Shown piece after piece: positions 13,017-25,600 of a stretch of DNA of 64,000 nucleotides. The stretch covers positions 74,377,561 to 74,441,560 of the forward strand of contig NC_088775.1 in the NCBI RefSeq assembly GCF_954871325.1. The letters run 5' to 3'. Positions within the stretch are counted from its first letter, which is position 1. Each line of letters starts with the position of its first letter. The stretch is from Gordionus sp. m RMFG-2023 (lineage: Eukaryota; Nematomorpha; Gordioida; Chordodea; Parachordodidae). The notes under the pieces are model-generated. The model searched no databases and was not told the origin of the DNA. It was given only the letters and a program-made list of their open reading frames with translations. The position numbers and the translations under genes were made by a program.

Positions 13017-13202
13017 CAGAGACCTGCATAGGTACCATTTGTACGACCCGGCCCAGATTTTTTTTTAAAAATTTTTTCGGCCTGGCCCGTTTTTTTTTTA
13101 AAAAATTTTCAGGCCCAGCCCGGCCCGGATATTTTTAAAAAAATTTTTTAGGCCCGGACCGGATATATTTAACAAAATTCACGGGCCGGGCCTGCAGGTC
13201 TC
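13017..13202. mobile_element. GC-rich hAT-type MITE, CAGAGACC family, copy 1
   Basis: Starts CAGAGACCTGCA and ends TGCAGGTCTC, with the last two bases of the terminus lost. The 8-base direct repeat ATTAATAT flanks it exactly (13009-13016 and 13203-13210), as expected for a hAT target duplication. The interior alternates GGCCCGGCC-like blocks with A/T runs. No coding capacity. Confidence 0.8.
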
Positions 13203-16200
13203 ATTAATATTACAAAATCAAATGGAAGATACCGATACATCTTCTGAAACTATCTAGATGCAGATGCTTTTTAAAAGTGTATCTAGATATATATATACAG
13301 CCGGTTTAAAATGTGGATTAATTTACTTTAAATCCGATTCTCCTCAGCCCAAAAATTACTTTTTTTTCAAATGATTAATCACCATATATTATTATTATGT
13401 AAATATCTGTATTTGAAAGAGCGGGAGCTCACCAATTCTTACTCTCCCCTCCTTTATTATGTATATTATTTAATAATTTTAAAAATATTCAATTCGTTGA
13501 CATTATTGAAATGTTTATGCCTTTCGGAGCTCTACTACATTTATATAGATATTTACGTGAATAGTTTATGGCTTTACCCTTTAAAATAAAAAATTAAGTA
13601 AAAAGGATTTATATTATATGAGAATAGAAAACACAACTGCAAAGCAATGACATTGATGATTCATTAAAAATGTACATATATTGAAGTCAGCTCTAGTCAA
13701 TGTCATAAAAATATGAGAATGACTAAGAAGCAAAAATGTTACACGCTCGGGGAAATTTTTAGATTATTATTAGTAAGTTCATTTGTTATTCGCCAGACAT
13801 AATTATAATTTTGTTGAATGGAGGTTAAATGGTGGCTTAAATTTCCATTTATCTAAATTTAATTCTTGGATATATACCACTGATTTGGTAAGCATATTTC
13901 TTTTGACACGTATTGCTCGGCAAAAATAAAATAAAAACACGTTAGAGGGCCCTGGTACTCGGGTTCGCGCAAACATGGGAGTGAGCGGAGCACCTAGGCC
14001 CCCGAAATAGTGATAATAGCTCAACTAAAGGAATGTTCAAACGAAGGAGATTTTTTAATTGGTTATAATATATATAAAATTAAACAAGTATCTTAAGTAA
14101 GAGTGAGATTAAATAGAGATATGTGTTAAGGTTAATTAAATGTTTGAGAGATATGAATTAGGGTAAAGATATTTTAAAAATGGTTTTTAATAAATTTTAA
14201 TAGTTTTAATTAATAACCTGTCATATTTGACAGGTCATGTAATTATAAACAAACAAATGATATTTTAAATAAATCAGCTTGTGCTTGCTAACGGCAATTT
14301 CCTTGTGTTGGACGATAATCCAAAAGTAGACGATTTTGGCCACCAAATCCTAGACTTTATGGATTGTTATACTTTAAATTACCCTAAACTAAATTGAGTT
14401 ATTATTTTAATTAAAGTTTATATTCGATTGTTTAATTTATTATATTATATATATTAGTTTCAGATCCTTAATAAATGACAGTAGATTAATAATAAAAAAT
14501 TTATATTTAATGAATTGGATTGTTAAAACACGTCATATAATCTTTTATTTCATGGGCTATAAAGAGTTTGCAAAATGAAAAGAAAGAAAAAATTGGCCGG
14601 TGATGATAAACTTAAAAGAAAGTAGCGAGACGCCAAATTTATTAATTCGCAAAAGAGGCTCTTTTAAAACACTTTAAATGAAGTACATCACATGCCACAT
14701 CTGAAATGCGAGAAATACTTGTTATTAATAATGGGGGCATTCATATTCTTATAGCCAATTACAGCGCCGTGGGCTTTTGGCGGCCCAGGGAACTAGTTCG
14801 GCCACTGTTTAAAAATCACAATTCTAAGCTTTATTTGAAAAATTTTTGTATTCTGAAAGACACTATGTAATATGATAAGATTTAATGGATTTTAATCATA
14901 AATATGAGTAACACATATTTAAAAAAAATAAATAGGGTGCATGTACCACGTATATAATCACAGGCTTATAATAATCATTAAAACTAAAAAATAGTAATTA
15001 AAACATTTATACTCGACTTTCTCTTTTATATTTAAAAAAGGATATTATACCAAATAAAGATGCAATGTAATTTTCGATTGAAATTAGGGATAGGTTTACG
15101 CGGCGATTTTGCACCATGCAGGATTTAAGTAAGTCTTAATTTGTTTGTGAAGCTGTGTTCAACCGATGCGACGGTAAGAATACTTAGAAAAATTCTCAAA
15201 ACAGATATATTTGACAGGGCTTCATTTGGACTATTAGTGCAAATATATTTTAAGATTTCTAATGCTCTTCTTACATAATATATTTTTTAGAATAATTCAG
15301 TTATTAGGAGAGACCGGGGATCTTATGAGTTCGAGGTTCTTGTGAGCTTTGGGGTTCTCTTCTAGAGTACTCAACATATAAAATTTTATTTTAATTATCC
15401 AATAACTATTTTATATAAAAAATTAAACCCTATTCTACAATAAAAGTACTCTTTATTTAAACAAAAAAAATGTTTAAACTACCACAAAATTAAATTTTAA
15501 AAATTTAAGGGTATGGGACTACTTTTCATAAGTTCATATGAGCTTTTGAGAGTTATTTTTAGAATTCATTTTTGATTATTGAAATTTGAATATGGTAAGA
15601 AATTATATTAGAGAAAAGAAACAACTAACAACTGATAAAATCATTAATATATTTAATAAAAAATCCGTCCTTGCTAACCATTATGGAGAAAACAATTGTC
15701 TTGTTGCAGACAATTTAAAATCTTGTTTCATTAATCTGCAAGAAACTATATTATACAATTATCTAATAAATGTATCTAAAATGTTCATGAGTCTCTTGCA
15801 CACGTAAGAGCTCTTTTTGAGCACATGGATGGATTATGGATTCTGTTGCAATTTTATAATCCATTCTTTATTTGTTTGAATTGTCAATAAATTTCAACGA
15901 ATATTTATAATTTTCCATTGTGGTTGCAATCATATCATTTTTATATTTTAAAGTAAACAATATTTGCAACTTAAAGGCGTCTAGTGGGAAAACTCAACCT
16001 TTTCCGGGTGTAGCTCATCCTTTCCCAAATTTTTTTTTGCAAATATTAATACTGTTAAAAGATTATAATGCTTTTTTAAAATTTATGCAGAGCACGAAAG
16101 TAAATAAGTGGGATAAAATGAGATACTATTTATTCATTATTATCAGATACTTTTAATTTTATTGTAAGTGACGAGTAAGGTAAAAAAAAATAGTGTTAGT

Positions 16201-17555
16201 ATGTTACTTTTCCCCAATAGTAACGGCCGTCACCTTAATTTTTTGGAACAAATTAAAACTACTTCTTGCTCAAAATACTCATTTATATATATTTTTTTAA
16301 ATTGGGCTAATCAAAATTGATTAAAAAGCGATATCTCAAAAAAGCACTCATGAAAATTAAGCTAAATTTGGTGTACATGTTTAGCCGAAATTATTATGCT
16401 ACTGAAAAATTCAAACATTCATACTTATAGGATTCAATAAAAAAAATTTAAAAATACTCTAGGATCTGTATATAAATGCTCAGGCCCACAATGGTTAATA
16501 ATTATTTTCATAATTAGGTAATGATATATGACGTTAGACCACTTGTTAAACAACGTCCAAAATTTATCAAAATGCAATAAGACTCATTTATTTTTTAATA
16601 TATATTGACGGAATCACGTGGTCAAGTCCAATCTAATATATATCATCTCCCAAGAACGAAGCCACCAAGTTGGCTTAAGAAAAATACATGATCCTTACTG
16701 GATTCTAACCCAGAACCATTGGATTGTGATACAAGTACTGAACTTATTCTCAAAATTATAAAAAAAAATTCTATATAAGGATAAAATTACAACGCTATCT
16801 AATATTTTAATAAAACACATTGAAAATCAATGTTCAAGCGCAAACGCTTTAATTATTTTTTAATATGTAACAAATATAATTTAAGTAATTTTTTTTCTTA
16901 TAAATATTAATTAGTCTTACGGTGGCTAATACACATCGTCAACCTTTTTAACATTTTTTTGCACACATTTTCTAACCCCGCTTTATTATGTTATAAAAAT
17001 AAAAGCCCCTCCCCCATAAATGAAAATGTTTGTAGTTAGTTTATTTAATCATAAACAAGTTTCTTAATCTTTACCATTTTCCCAAAAAATATTATCTTTT
17101 ATAATCGGCATCTTCCTTAAGTCTAACCGGTAACCTTATTTAATAAATGAATCATTCTTTGTTTAATATCATTATTACATTTATTTATTTTTAATTTATC
17201 ATTATTAAATTAAATTAAATACCTTTATAAATTTTTTTTGTAATAAGGTTAAGGTGTAATTAATTTGCTATTTATATTATATAAGAAATGGTATTTATTT
17301 TTTTTAAATCGTAATTCATAAAAAAATTTTAAAGTCGGATTTGGGCTAAAACAAATATTATATTTTGGGGATTATTACAATTAAAATTAATTGATTTTGC
17401 AAATTTAATTTTATTAGAAATGAATTTCCACAACCTAATATTAGAAAAAATGAATTTTTAAAGGTAAGGGATTTGCCAATATTAAAATATTATATCAGTA
17501 GGTTGTGTTATTTTTCTTAAAATATGTGTTTAAGGTCTGGTGCTGGCTAGGCCGG
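13203..17555. other. Intergenic DNA, no supported gene
   Basis: Short frames at 13371-13589, 13803-14024, 15586-15807 and 15920-16156 match nothing I recognise. Small GC-richer patches occur near 13937-14010 and 15303-15368. I see no exon chain. Confidence 0.4.
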
Positions 17556-17559
17556 TAGT

Positions 17560-17990
17560 GTTATTTTGATTTATTTAATATTCAGATTGGGCAAGTGCAT
17601 TTTTTTAAAAATACGGAAGTGATCTGCATCGGGCCTGATTTTTCTTTAAAAAAGTTTTGCTGACCCGGCTCGAACCCGAAATTTTTTTAAAAAAAGTTTT
17701 GCCAGCCCTGTCTGAACCCGAATTAAAAAAATTTACCGGCCCGGCTCGAATTTATTTAAATATAGAAATTAATTTTTATAATTACGCAAAATAAAAGATA
17801 TATGTTATATGGCGTCTAGTTTCTATAAATAAAATTATTTTATTTTACATAAAAAAAATTCCAAGGCCCGACCCTTCCCGGCCCGGAATTTTTTTAAAAA
17901 TATTAGACCCGAACTCGATTTTTTAAAAAAAAGGCCTGGCTAGGTCCGAAACCCATTACGGGCCTGGTCTACTTTTGCAAATCTCTATAC
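17560..17990. mobile_element. Degenerate CAGAGACC-family MITE(s)
   Basis: Same alternation of GGCCCGG-type blocks and A/T runs as the copies at 13017 and 19927, ending near 17990 with a decayed terminus. Ends and target duplication are not clear; it may be two merged copies. Confidence 0.5.
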
Positions 17991-19648
17991 GGAATATAGC
18001 TCGCAATCTACCCACTTTAAAATTTATATTTTAAAAAAAACATTGGAACTTAATACTTAAGAAATGAGTATAATATTTATTTCTTAATTTTTCTATATTT
18101 TTTGGCGACGTCGCTAGGGACTGACAAAATCTTGCCAAACATGCCACTCTTCTAAAAAACGTCACTCTTTTTGGTTATATTCTAGGATTATGGAAATAGG
18201 TGGGATGTTGATGGCGGGAACCTCTCCTTACGAAATTCCTGGTTACGTCTATTTTACCAACCATTTTTTTCTTCTATCGATTTCATTCTTCCCTTTCATT
18301 TAATTAATCTGGACGCTAATTAGTTAAAATTAAAAAGAATGCTATAATTATTTCCCCTTACTTAACCAAATAAATATTAAAAATTGTTACTTTTTAAAGA
18401 CGAGCGAAGGCGGCCTTATCCTATCTTTATACGCTAATGTCTTTTTCCCAAAGTTATTAGGGTCTGCAAATTTTTTTAAAAAATGCCCCGAGTCACACCC
18501 ACCTATTTTCCAAGCTCAGACCTCTGATTTCTATTATCCATTCGGGTATTTTTAATTATGAATACAAAACTCACATTTATATAAGGCTAAATAAAATAAA
18601 AATCACGAATTGCTTTGTCCTAAAAAATACTAGAAAAGATTGGAATTCTCGTTATATTTTTAAAATGAAAGAATACACAACTTTAACCTCTAATTTTATT
18701 TAAATTATTTTTGACTTTATATCTAAAAAAAATAATTTTTGGGCCGAATTGCGTGGCTCTATAGGTTTGAAAGGGACAGACTTTTGAGCAATTTTTTTAA
18801 AATTTTTCGTTATTTAATTAGAAAAAATATATAATTAAGTCAGGCTTGAAAATCTAAAGAGGGGAGCCAACCGACATTTGAATAAAATTATTTCAAACCG
18901 ATTTAAATTTACCTATTTTGTTCCAAACTGAAACCCAAATACCTAACGGGACTTCAGTTCCTTAAGAATCACGGTTTTAGATCGGTTTTGTCCGAGACCG
19001 TTAGGATTCGTCCGTTGGCCTTTACTAATTAAAAACTTTTAATACGATTACGTTATATATTTTTTAGCTTTACATAAAAAAATTACATTTTTTTTAAAAC
19101 TTTTAATTTTTTTTAAACAGTACAATAAGAAAGGAAAATAAATTTTTTTCAAGAAGTCGTTTAAAAATTTTTTAAATTTGACATTTTTGAGGACCGAAGG
19201 TTAATTAAATTTTTAAATTCTTAAAAATACAGATTATAAATTGGAATTTATTTTTAAAAAATTCCATTCTATTGTCTTTAATAAATTCTTTTGTTTGATT
19301 ACGATACGATAGACGCTTTAATAAATGATTTATTTTTTTTTATAAAAAAATAAAATAATTTATAAAATCTATTAGCAAATTTTAATGCCGTAAATGTTAC
19401 ATTAAAAAAGTAACATTATCTTTATTACTTTTCATTATTTTATATTTTGTATAATAATATAATATTACTTTTATATTTACTTTACAATACCTTGTAAGTT
19501 TTAAAAATACCTATCCTAAACTATTATACTATTTCAAAAAAAATATTCTCAAAATAAATTCCGTAGAACATCGTTTGCAAATATTTATGCTAAATCCAAT
19601 TAATATTTTGATGGCGATTGGCTCAATTTTAAAATATTTATAATATAG
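17991..19648. promoter_or_regulatory. Upstream region of the engulfment receptor gene
   Basis: About 1.6 kb of AT-rich DNA before the start codon at 19649. I see no convincing TATA box or initiator, and untranslated 5' exons cannot be placed from sequence alone. Confidence 0.25.
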
Positions 19649-22600
19649 ATGAATCCTTTCTTCCATCCCTGCACATCTTTCCGTTCCCAAATTTATGTAT
19701 TGATCTGTCTCTTCAATATTTTTCTCCTACTTAATACTCAAGCACCAAATACTGATCATTTTTCCAGCGATGAAATTGGCTTAACTGGTCTTAATGTTTG
19801 TGTGAGGCCTCATAAGTAACGCGTTCATAAATAATGAGAATTTTAAAAATAGGAAGAAATAATAATTTTTAAAAAAGGAAGGAAGCAAAAATTGAAAGAA
19901 TGAATGAGAGAAAGGAAAAAAATAATCAGAGACCTACAGGCCCGGCCCTAAGCTACCCGGGTCGTATTCTAATATTTTTAAATATACCCAGGCCGGGCCC
20001 TAAAAAATTTTTTATAAAAAAAATACCTGGGCCTGGTCGTATATTTTAAAACCGAATATTTTAAATCGTCATTTTTATAGTTATAAAAATTAAAAATAAA
20101 TGTAATATTTTTAAAAAATCCGGGCGGGGCTTAAAAATATAAATCCCGGGCAGGGCCAAAAAAAATTTTTTCTCAAATATTGGCCGGGCCGTGCATGGTA
20201 CTTCTGTAGGTCTCTGAGAATAATGCAGAAAAAAATAATATTGAGATACAATTTTAAATTAATACTGTTAATTCCATATTCAGAGAACATGTACCATATG
20301 AAACCACGGAATTAGTGTTTGAAAAACCTAAATGCGATTTTTGGGATAAAATATTTTCTGTGGCTACCGGAAGATGCAAACCGAAATCAAGGTTTCTTAT
20401 TATACCTTATGTTTTTTTTATTCCTATTAACATTCTTATAAACGAATAAAATTTATTACTATTAAATACTCTAACCTGAAAATCTGTCAGATCTGAAACT
20501 CTAGCATTCTGAGCTAGCAATGCCTCTCATTCGAATTATAAGACATAATTCTAAAACTTCACAATTATAATGACTCGTTTAAATTGTTTAGTTTAGAAAT
20601 ATCTTCCATGATTTTGACTAAATCCGACCGAATTTTTAAGGTAAATCTGGGTTAGATAGAATTCTTAAAATCGAATTTGGTTCAGAAATGATTCAACCTG
20701 GATCCTGATTTGAAGAATATAGTTAAGTTCAGGAAAGGCTAAAGAGGTCTAAGAGCCTCACTAACTCATTTTAAAAGTTATCATTACTCGAAGTTGAGGT
20801 TTAAAAAAAATTGTAGCTCATTTACAGCATTATTTATAAAAATGTAACGCTATAAAGGACAATAACCGTCACAAAAACCCACACCGTCGAAATTATGCTA
20901 AGGCACTGCTGCAATGGATATTACAAATTCATTAATCAATGCTTACGTAAATATTTTAAAATTTTTTTGTAAATTTATTACATATTATAATGGGAAGAAT
21001 TCATTACCTTCTTTCCTTCCTCACCCTTAGTTTTTTACGGATTTAATCGGGTGTAAATACGATATTTTACAAAATTAAATATTTCAAACTAATATTTAAA
21101 ATACTAAAACTTTTGACAAAAGTGCATAATATTTGTGTTATTTTTCTTTAAAAAAAATAACAAAGCTATGTGTCCAGATCAATGTATACACGGCATATGC
21201 ACGGCTCCCGGCGTGTGTCAGTGCAATGCGGGATATTCTGGCAAACGTTGTTTGTATGGTAACCTTCAAAAAAAATCATAATTATTTCTCTTTTAAACAA
21301 TTTTTGGGACTTTTAAGTAGAATAATCTGTAATGAACTAATTTATTACTCGATCCATATTATCCAATCAATTAGATAGATTAGACTAAATAAATTATTTT
21401 GAAACTATTTTTTTCTTCTGTTTATCTTATTTTCAGCATGTAAAGGACTCACCTGGGGTCCTTCCTGCGCCAACCAATGTGAATGTCAAAACGCCGATTC
21501 TTGCGATCCAGAAAATGGCGATTGCAATTGCCTATCAGGTATATACTCGTAATTTTATTTAATAAATACCTTGTTATGTAAGTCTAGCCAGATCACTAAG
21601 ATACCATAAGTTTTCTCAGATTAAAAATCTAATCAAATTCAGCCAAAAAAGATTTTTATAATAATCAGAATGATGCAAGGACAAATTACAATTTTACTAG
21701 GGGAGACTCGGGCTAATAAATTAACCAATTGTCAAAATTATCATACATATATAAATAATTTTATCAGAAATTGCAGAATACTAATAGGTATCTTAAATGA
21801 TTTCTTAGCTAAAGTTAATTAACTATACTACAATTTTTTATAAAAAAATATAGAATACTTTTCAGTGGATTTTTTACCTTATAATCTCCGATCAGAGGGA
21901 TTACCAACACCAATTGCTTATTATGGATTGGGGGTTGCTATTAAGATTATTTTTCAAATTAACGGTATAAATAAAATCAATTAATATTTTTTTTTTTAAA
22001 AAAAGAAGAATCTGCAATTTTAAAAACCCATGCCGAAGTCAAATATGGAAAAGCCGGATTAAGAATCCGGCAGATCTCTAATGTAAATTTGCATGTAATT
22101 TTTTAATCGATAAACATAATTGGATTCTGTTTGGCTAGATTGAGAATCAGAAAAAAGCATAAATGAAGGTGAATTAATATTTTAATATAGCATACTTAAT
22201 AAATCAGGATTAGATGTGTATTTAAAATACAGAAATGGTGTGAAAATTTTGATAAGATTTGTTTTGGTCTTTATTTTAGCAAACAAATTTGTATTTAAAA
22301 ATTCAACTCCGGTTTCTTAAAGAAAGTCTCAAATATACGATATTATACTAAAAGGAATTATGGGGATTAGGAATGATGGATGACTCTATTTTATGGGAAA
22401 AAAATTTAGTATCACTTTGAAATACATGGAAAAGTGAGGGGGATAGGAAGAATAAAATGTCTGAACGAAATAAAATAAAGAAAAATATATAATAACTACA
22501 TTATACGATATAATTTTTTTTTAAATATCAAATCAAACATGGCTTTGCCAAGGATGGAGCGGTAACAATTGTTCGACTCCTTGCCCTACGGGTTACACTG

Positions 22601-25600
22601 GTCATTCTTGCGCGACTAAATGTATGCCCGGATTTTTCGGCGCCGCCTGCTTATCGCATTGCTCCTGCGCGTCAACCGAATTCTCTGTTGCTGACCGGGC
22701 AATCGCGATGGCCAACCGGAGTGGGATAGACAACGTTTGCGATCACGTGACAGGTGAGTGTGCATGCCCCGTTGGTAGGAGAGGGAAGTATTGCGAGGTC
22801 TAATCTTAAATTGAAATGAATTATAATTAAAGAAAAAACGAAAGAAGAGTAAATATTAAGGTAGAAACTAAAACAGGAGAGAGGAAGGAAATTAGTCATG
22901 GAGAGATGGTCAATATAGAGTAAACATTTTCTTAATTTATTTAACAATTGATCAATTCCCCTCTTCTTTTTTTTGACTGCTAGATTTTTCATTAAATCTC
23001 CTTAATTTAAATGTTGTAAGATAACTACACCATTAATCTGTCAAATTTTCAAAAGACACATGTACATAGGGTATTGTTTGTTAGTATAACACTTTTTATT
23101 GTTTTATATGGAATGATTATTATAACAAATTTTTAAATAGAAGTTCGCACATATGTTTTTTTAAAATAAATGATAACTCACTTATGGTATGGTAGTTATT
23201 GTTTTATTAAAATGTATATACAGTGAAACGATACACATGTTTAAATATACTATAAAAGGGGGTAAACAAAATAAGATTTTATTTTTAATAGAATAAAGAT
23301 TGAAATTAAATATGGACAAGCAATTAATTAAGAAGATTAATAGTTGATTAATCATTATAAAAAAAATGTGTAATTTATGATGAAAAATGAATTTTTTTTT
23401 TTATTTTCTTTGAGAATGCTCAAGTAAGATATTTGATTAAATTTCATTTAAAATTCTAAATCATTTTTTGTAAAAAGTCTTTTTAATATTTTAGAATTTC
23501 TTAAATGTAATCTATTTTGTATATCCATTTATTTCGATAAAAATATGATAACACTATAAACTTTTATAATAATTTCGATAAAATAATTAATACATAAAAA
23601 ATATAATTATAATTTATCAAAATATTCCATTGTTCCACGAATTTGATGTTGGTACCTTTTTAGAAATTAAAAGAGTTAATATTATAATTATTAATACAAA
23701 TCGATTATAAAGATTACCTAATTAATCAGTTGCCCGCGATAACCCAACTCCAAATAGCTTTGCATGTGATTGTAAAAGTTAGTGAAATCATAAGGAATAA
23801 ATCCGTGTAAGAGTTGAATAATATTCCTAACAATTTCATCTCTTGAATTAGGGCGGGGATTGATTGCTCTAAATTTATTTTTCAAAACTCCAAAAAAATT
23901 TTCAATGGGATTTAACTGAGGTGAATAAGGTGGTAGGTATTCAATCCTACCTTTATAAGAATCGATAAGATGGCTTCTATGGATAGATGCATTATCCATT
24001 ACAATGATTGCATCTGGTGGTAGGATACTAATAAGCTCCGTCATAGAATCACGGAATAATAGCCCATTATAAGCTCCGTCTATTATTTTATAATGAATTA
24101 CCCCTCCAATTCCGATTGTACAAAGGATACTTACATTTTTGCCCTTAGAGGATGGGATTTTTATTATTGGACGGACATTGTATGGCGCCCAGGCGTAGAT
24201 TGGTACAACATGCAAGTTTATTCCAGTCTCATCTAAGAAATATAAATTTTCTCTTGGGATATTTAAGATCTTTGCACAATAAATTTGACGAATATTAATA
24301 GCCCCGGGAGTATTTCTTCTATCAGGCTCCTTGCCAGCCCTTTTTTTAGACCAACCAATATTTTTAATATATTTACTAATTGTGGTTTTTGTTTTTGGAC
24401 TACCAGGAGGTAACTTTTCTATTATCTCCTGAATAGTCAAAGTGTTATTATCCATTAATAGGCTTATGATACTTCTTTCAATAATGGAAGAATCTTTCTT
24501 TTTACTTCCTCTTTTTTGAATATTATATTCCTTTAAAGGATCTCCATTTATTTCTGGGAATGTATCCCGTCTAAATTTGTGAACAGATGCAGTAGACATT
24601 TCGACATATTTTGCTATGTCTTTTATTTTCATTTGTTGTTTTTCCGGCATTGATAACATTTTGGTAACTATATCTAATTTTTCTTTATTCCAATATTTGT
24701 GTATTCTTTTTGGTCTTTGAATTCTCGACGAAGATTGGGAGTTTTCATTTAAATTGGAAAAATTAGTATTACTATTGGATAATAAAGATTCTATATTAAA
24801 CATTTTTTTTTATTATTTAAGAAAAATTAAAAATAATTAATATGTAAGTATTTTAATTTTTTATTTTGAATTAAATTTTAACACATTTTTTTTATAATGA
24901 TTAATCAACTATTAATCTTCTTAATTAATTGCTTGTCCATATTTAATTTCAATCTTTATTCTATTAAAAATAAAATCTTATTTTGTTTACCCCCTTTTAT
25001 AGTATATTTAAACATGTGTATCGTTTCACTGTAAGAGAAAAAAAAGGGTTTTGGAATAATAGTAATATCACTATCTAGCTGAGATCCTGTCAAAGTTGAG
25101 GGTGAATGAACTCATATTACATTAACTTGGCATTTAAACGTGAATTGTTGAAATTTATGTTCAAATTTATTTAAGATTAACAATATAATTCACAGTCAGT
25201 CATATTACTTTTATTTTGTTTATATTCAAATTTAACAATACTTATATTTGACTACAAATATTTATGATTATATAGATAGTAAGACTATTTGTTAAATCAA
25301 CGCATTTTTTTTTCCTACCTTTAATTTTTTTAAATCAATATTGTTCTTGCCTAGGGGGAATAAATAATGTATAATTAGAAATCTCACCACAAAATATGCT
25401 TGCATATTCTCAAGAATACTGGACAATAAACAATATTTATTTTTCAATCATAGAAATAAAAATGTATTTCTCAGATACTTCAAATCGGGTTTGCGCTGGT
25501 TAAAATATTCTCAATCTCTATTTCAATATAATCTGGTTAAAATGAATTTCATTAATTCATTAAATTATTCCGACAAATGATTTTATAATATCTATAAGTT

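Noticed and set aside
13803-14024. 73-residue minus-strand ORF with a GC-richer segment
   Set aside because: No splice context, no family resemblance, and no repeat boundaries.
16655-16745. tRNA-like or SINE-like patch with a B-box-like GGATTCTAACC on the minus strand
   Set aside because: One B-box-like match only, no cloverleaf that closes, and no second copy in the window.
22672-22992. 106-residue minus-strand ORF
   Set aside because: Shadow of receptor exon 6 on the opposite strand, extended by chance into the intron.
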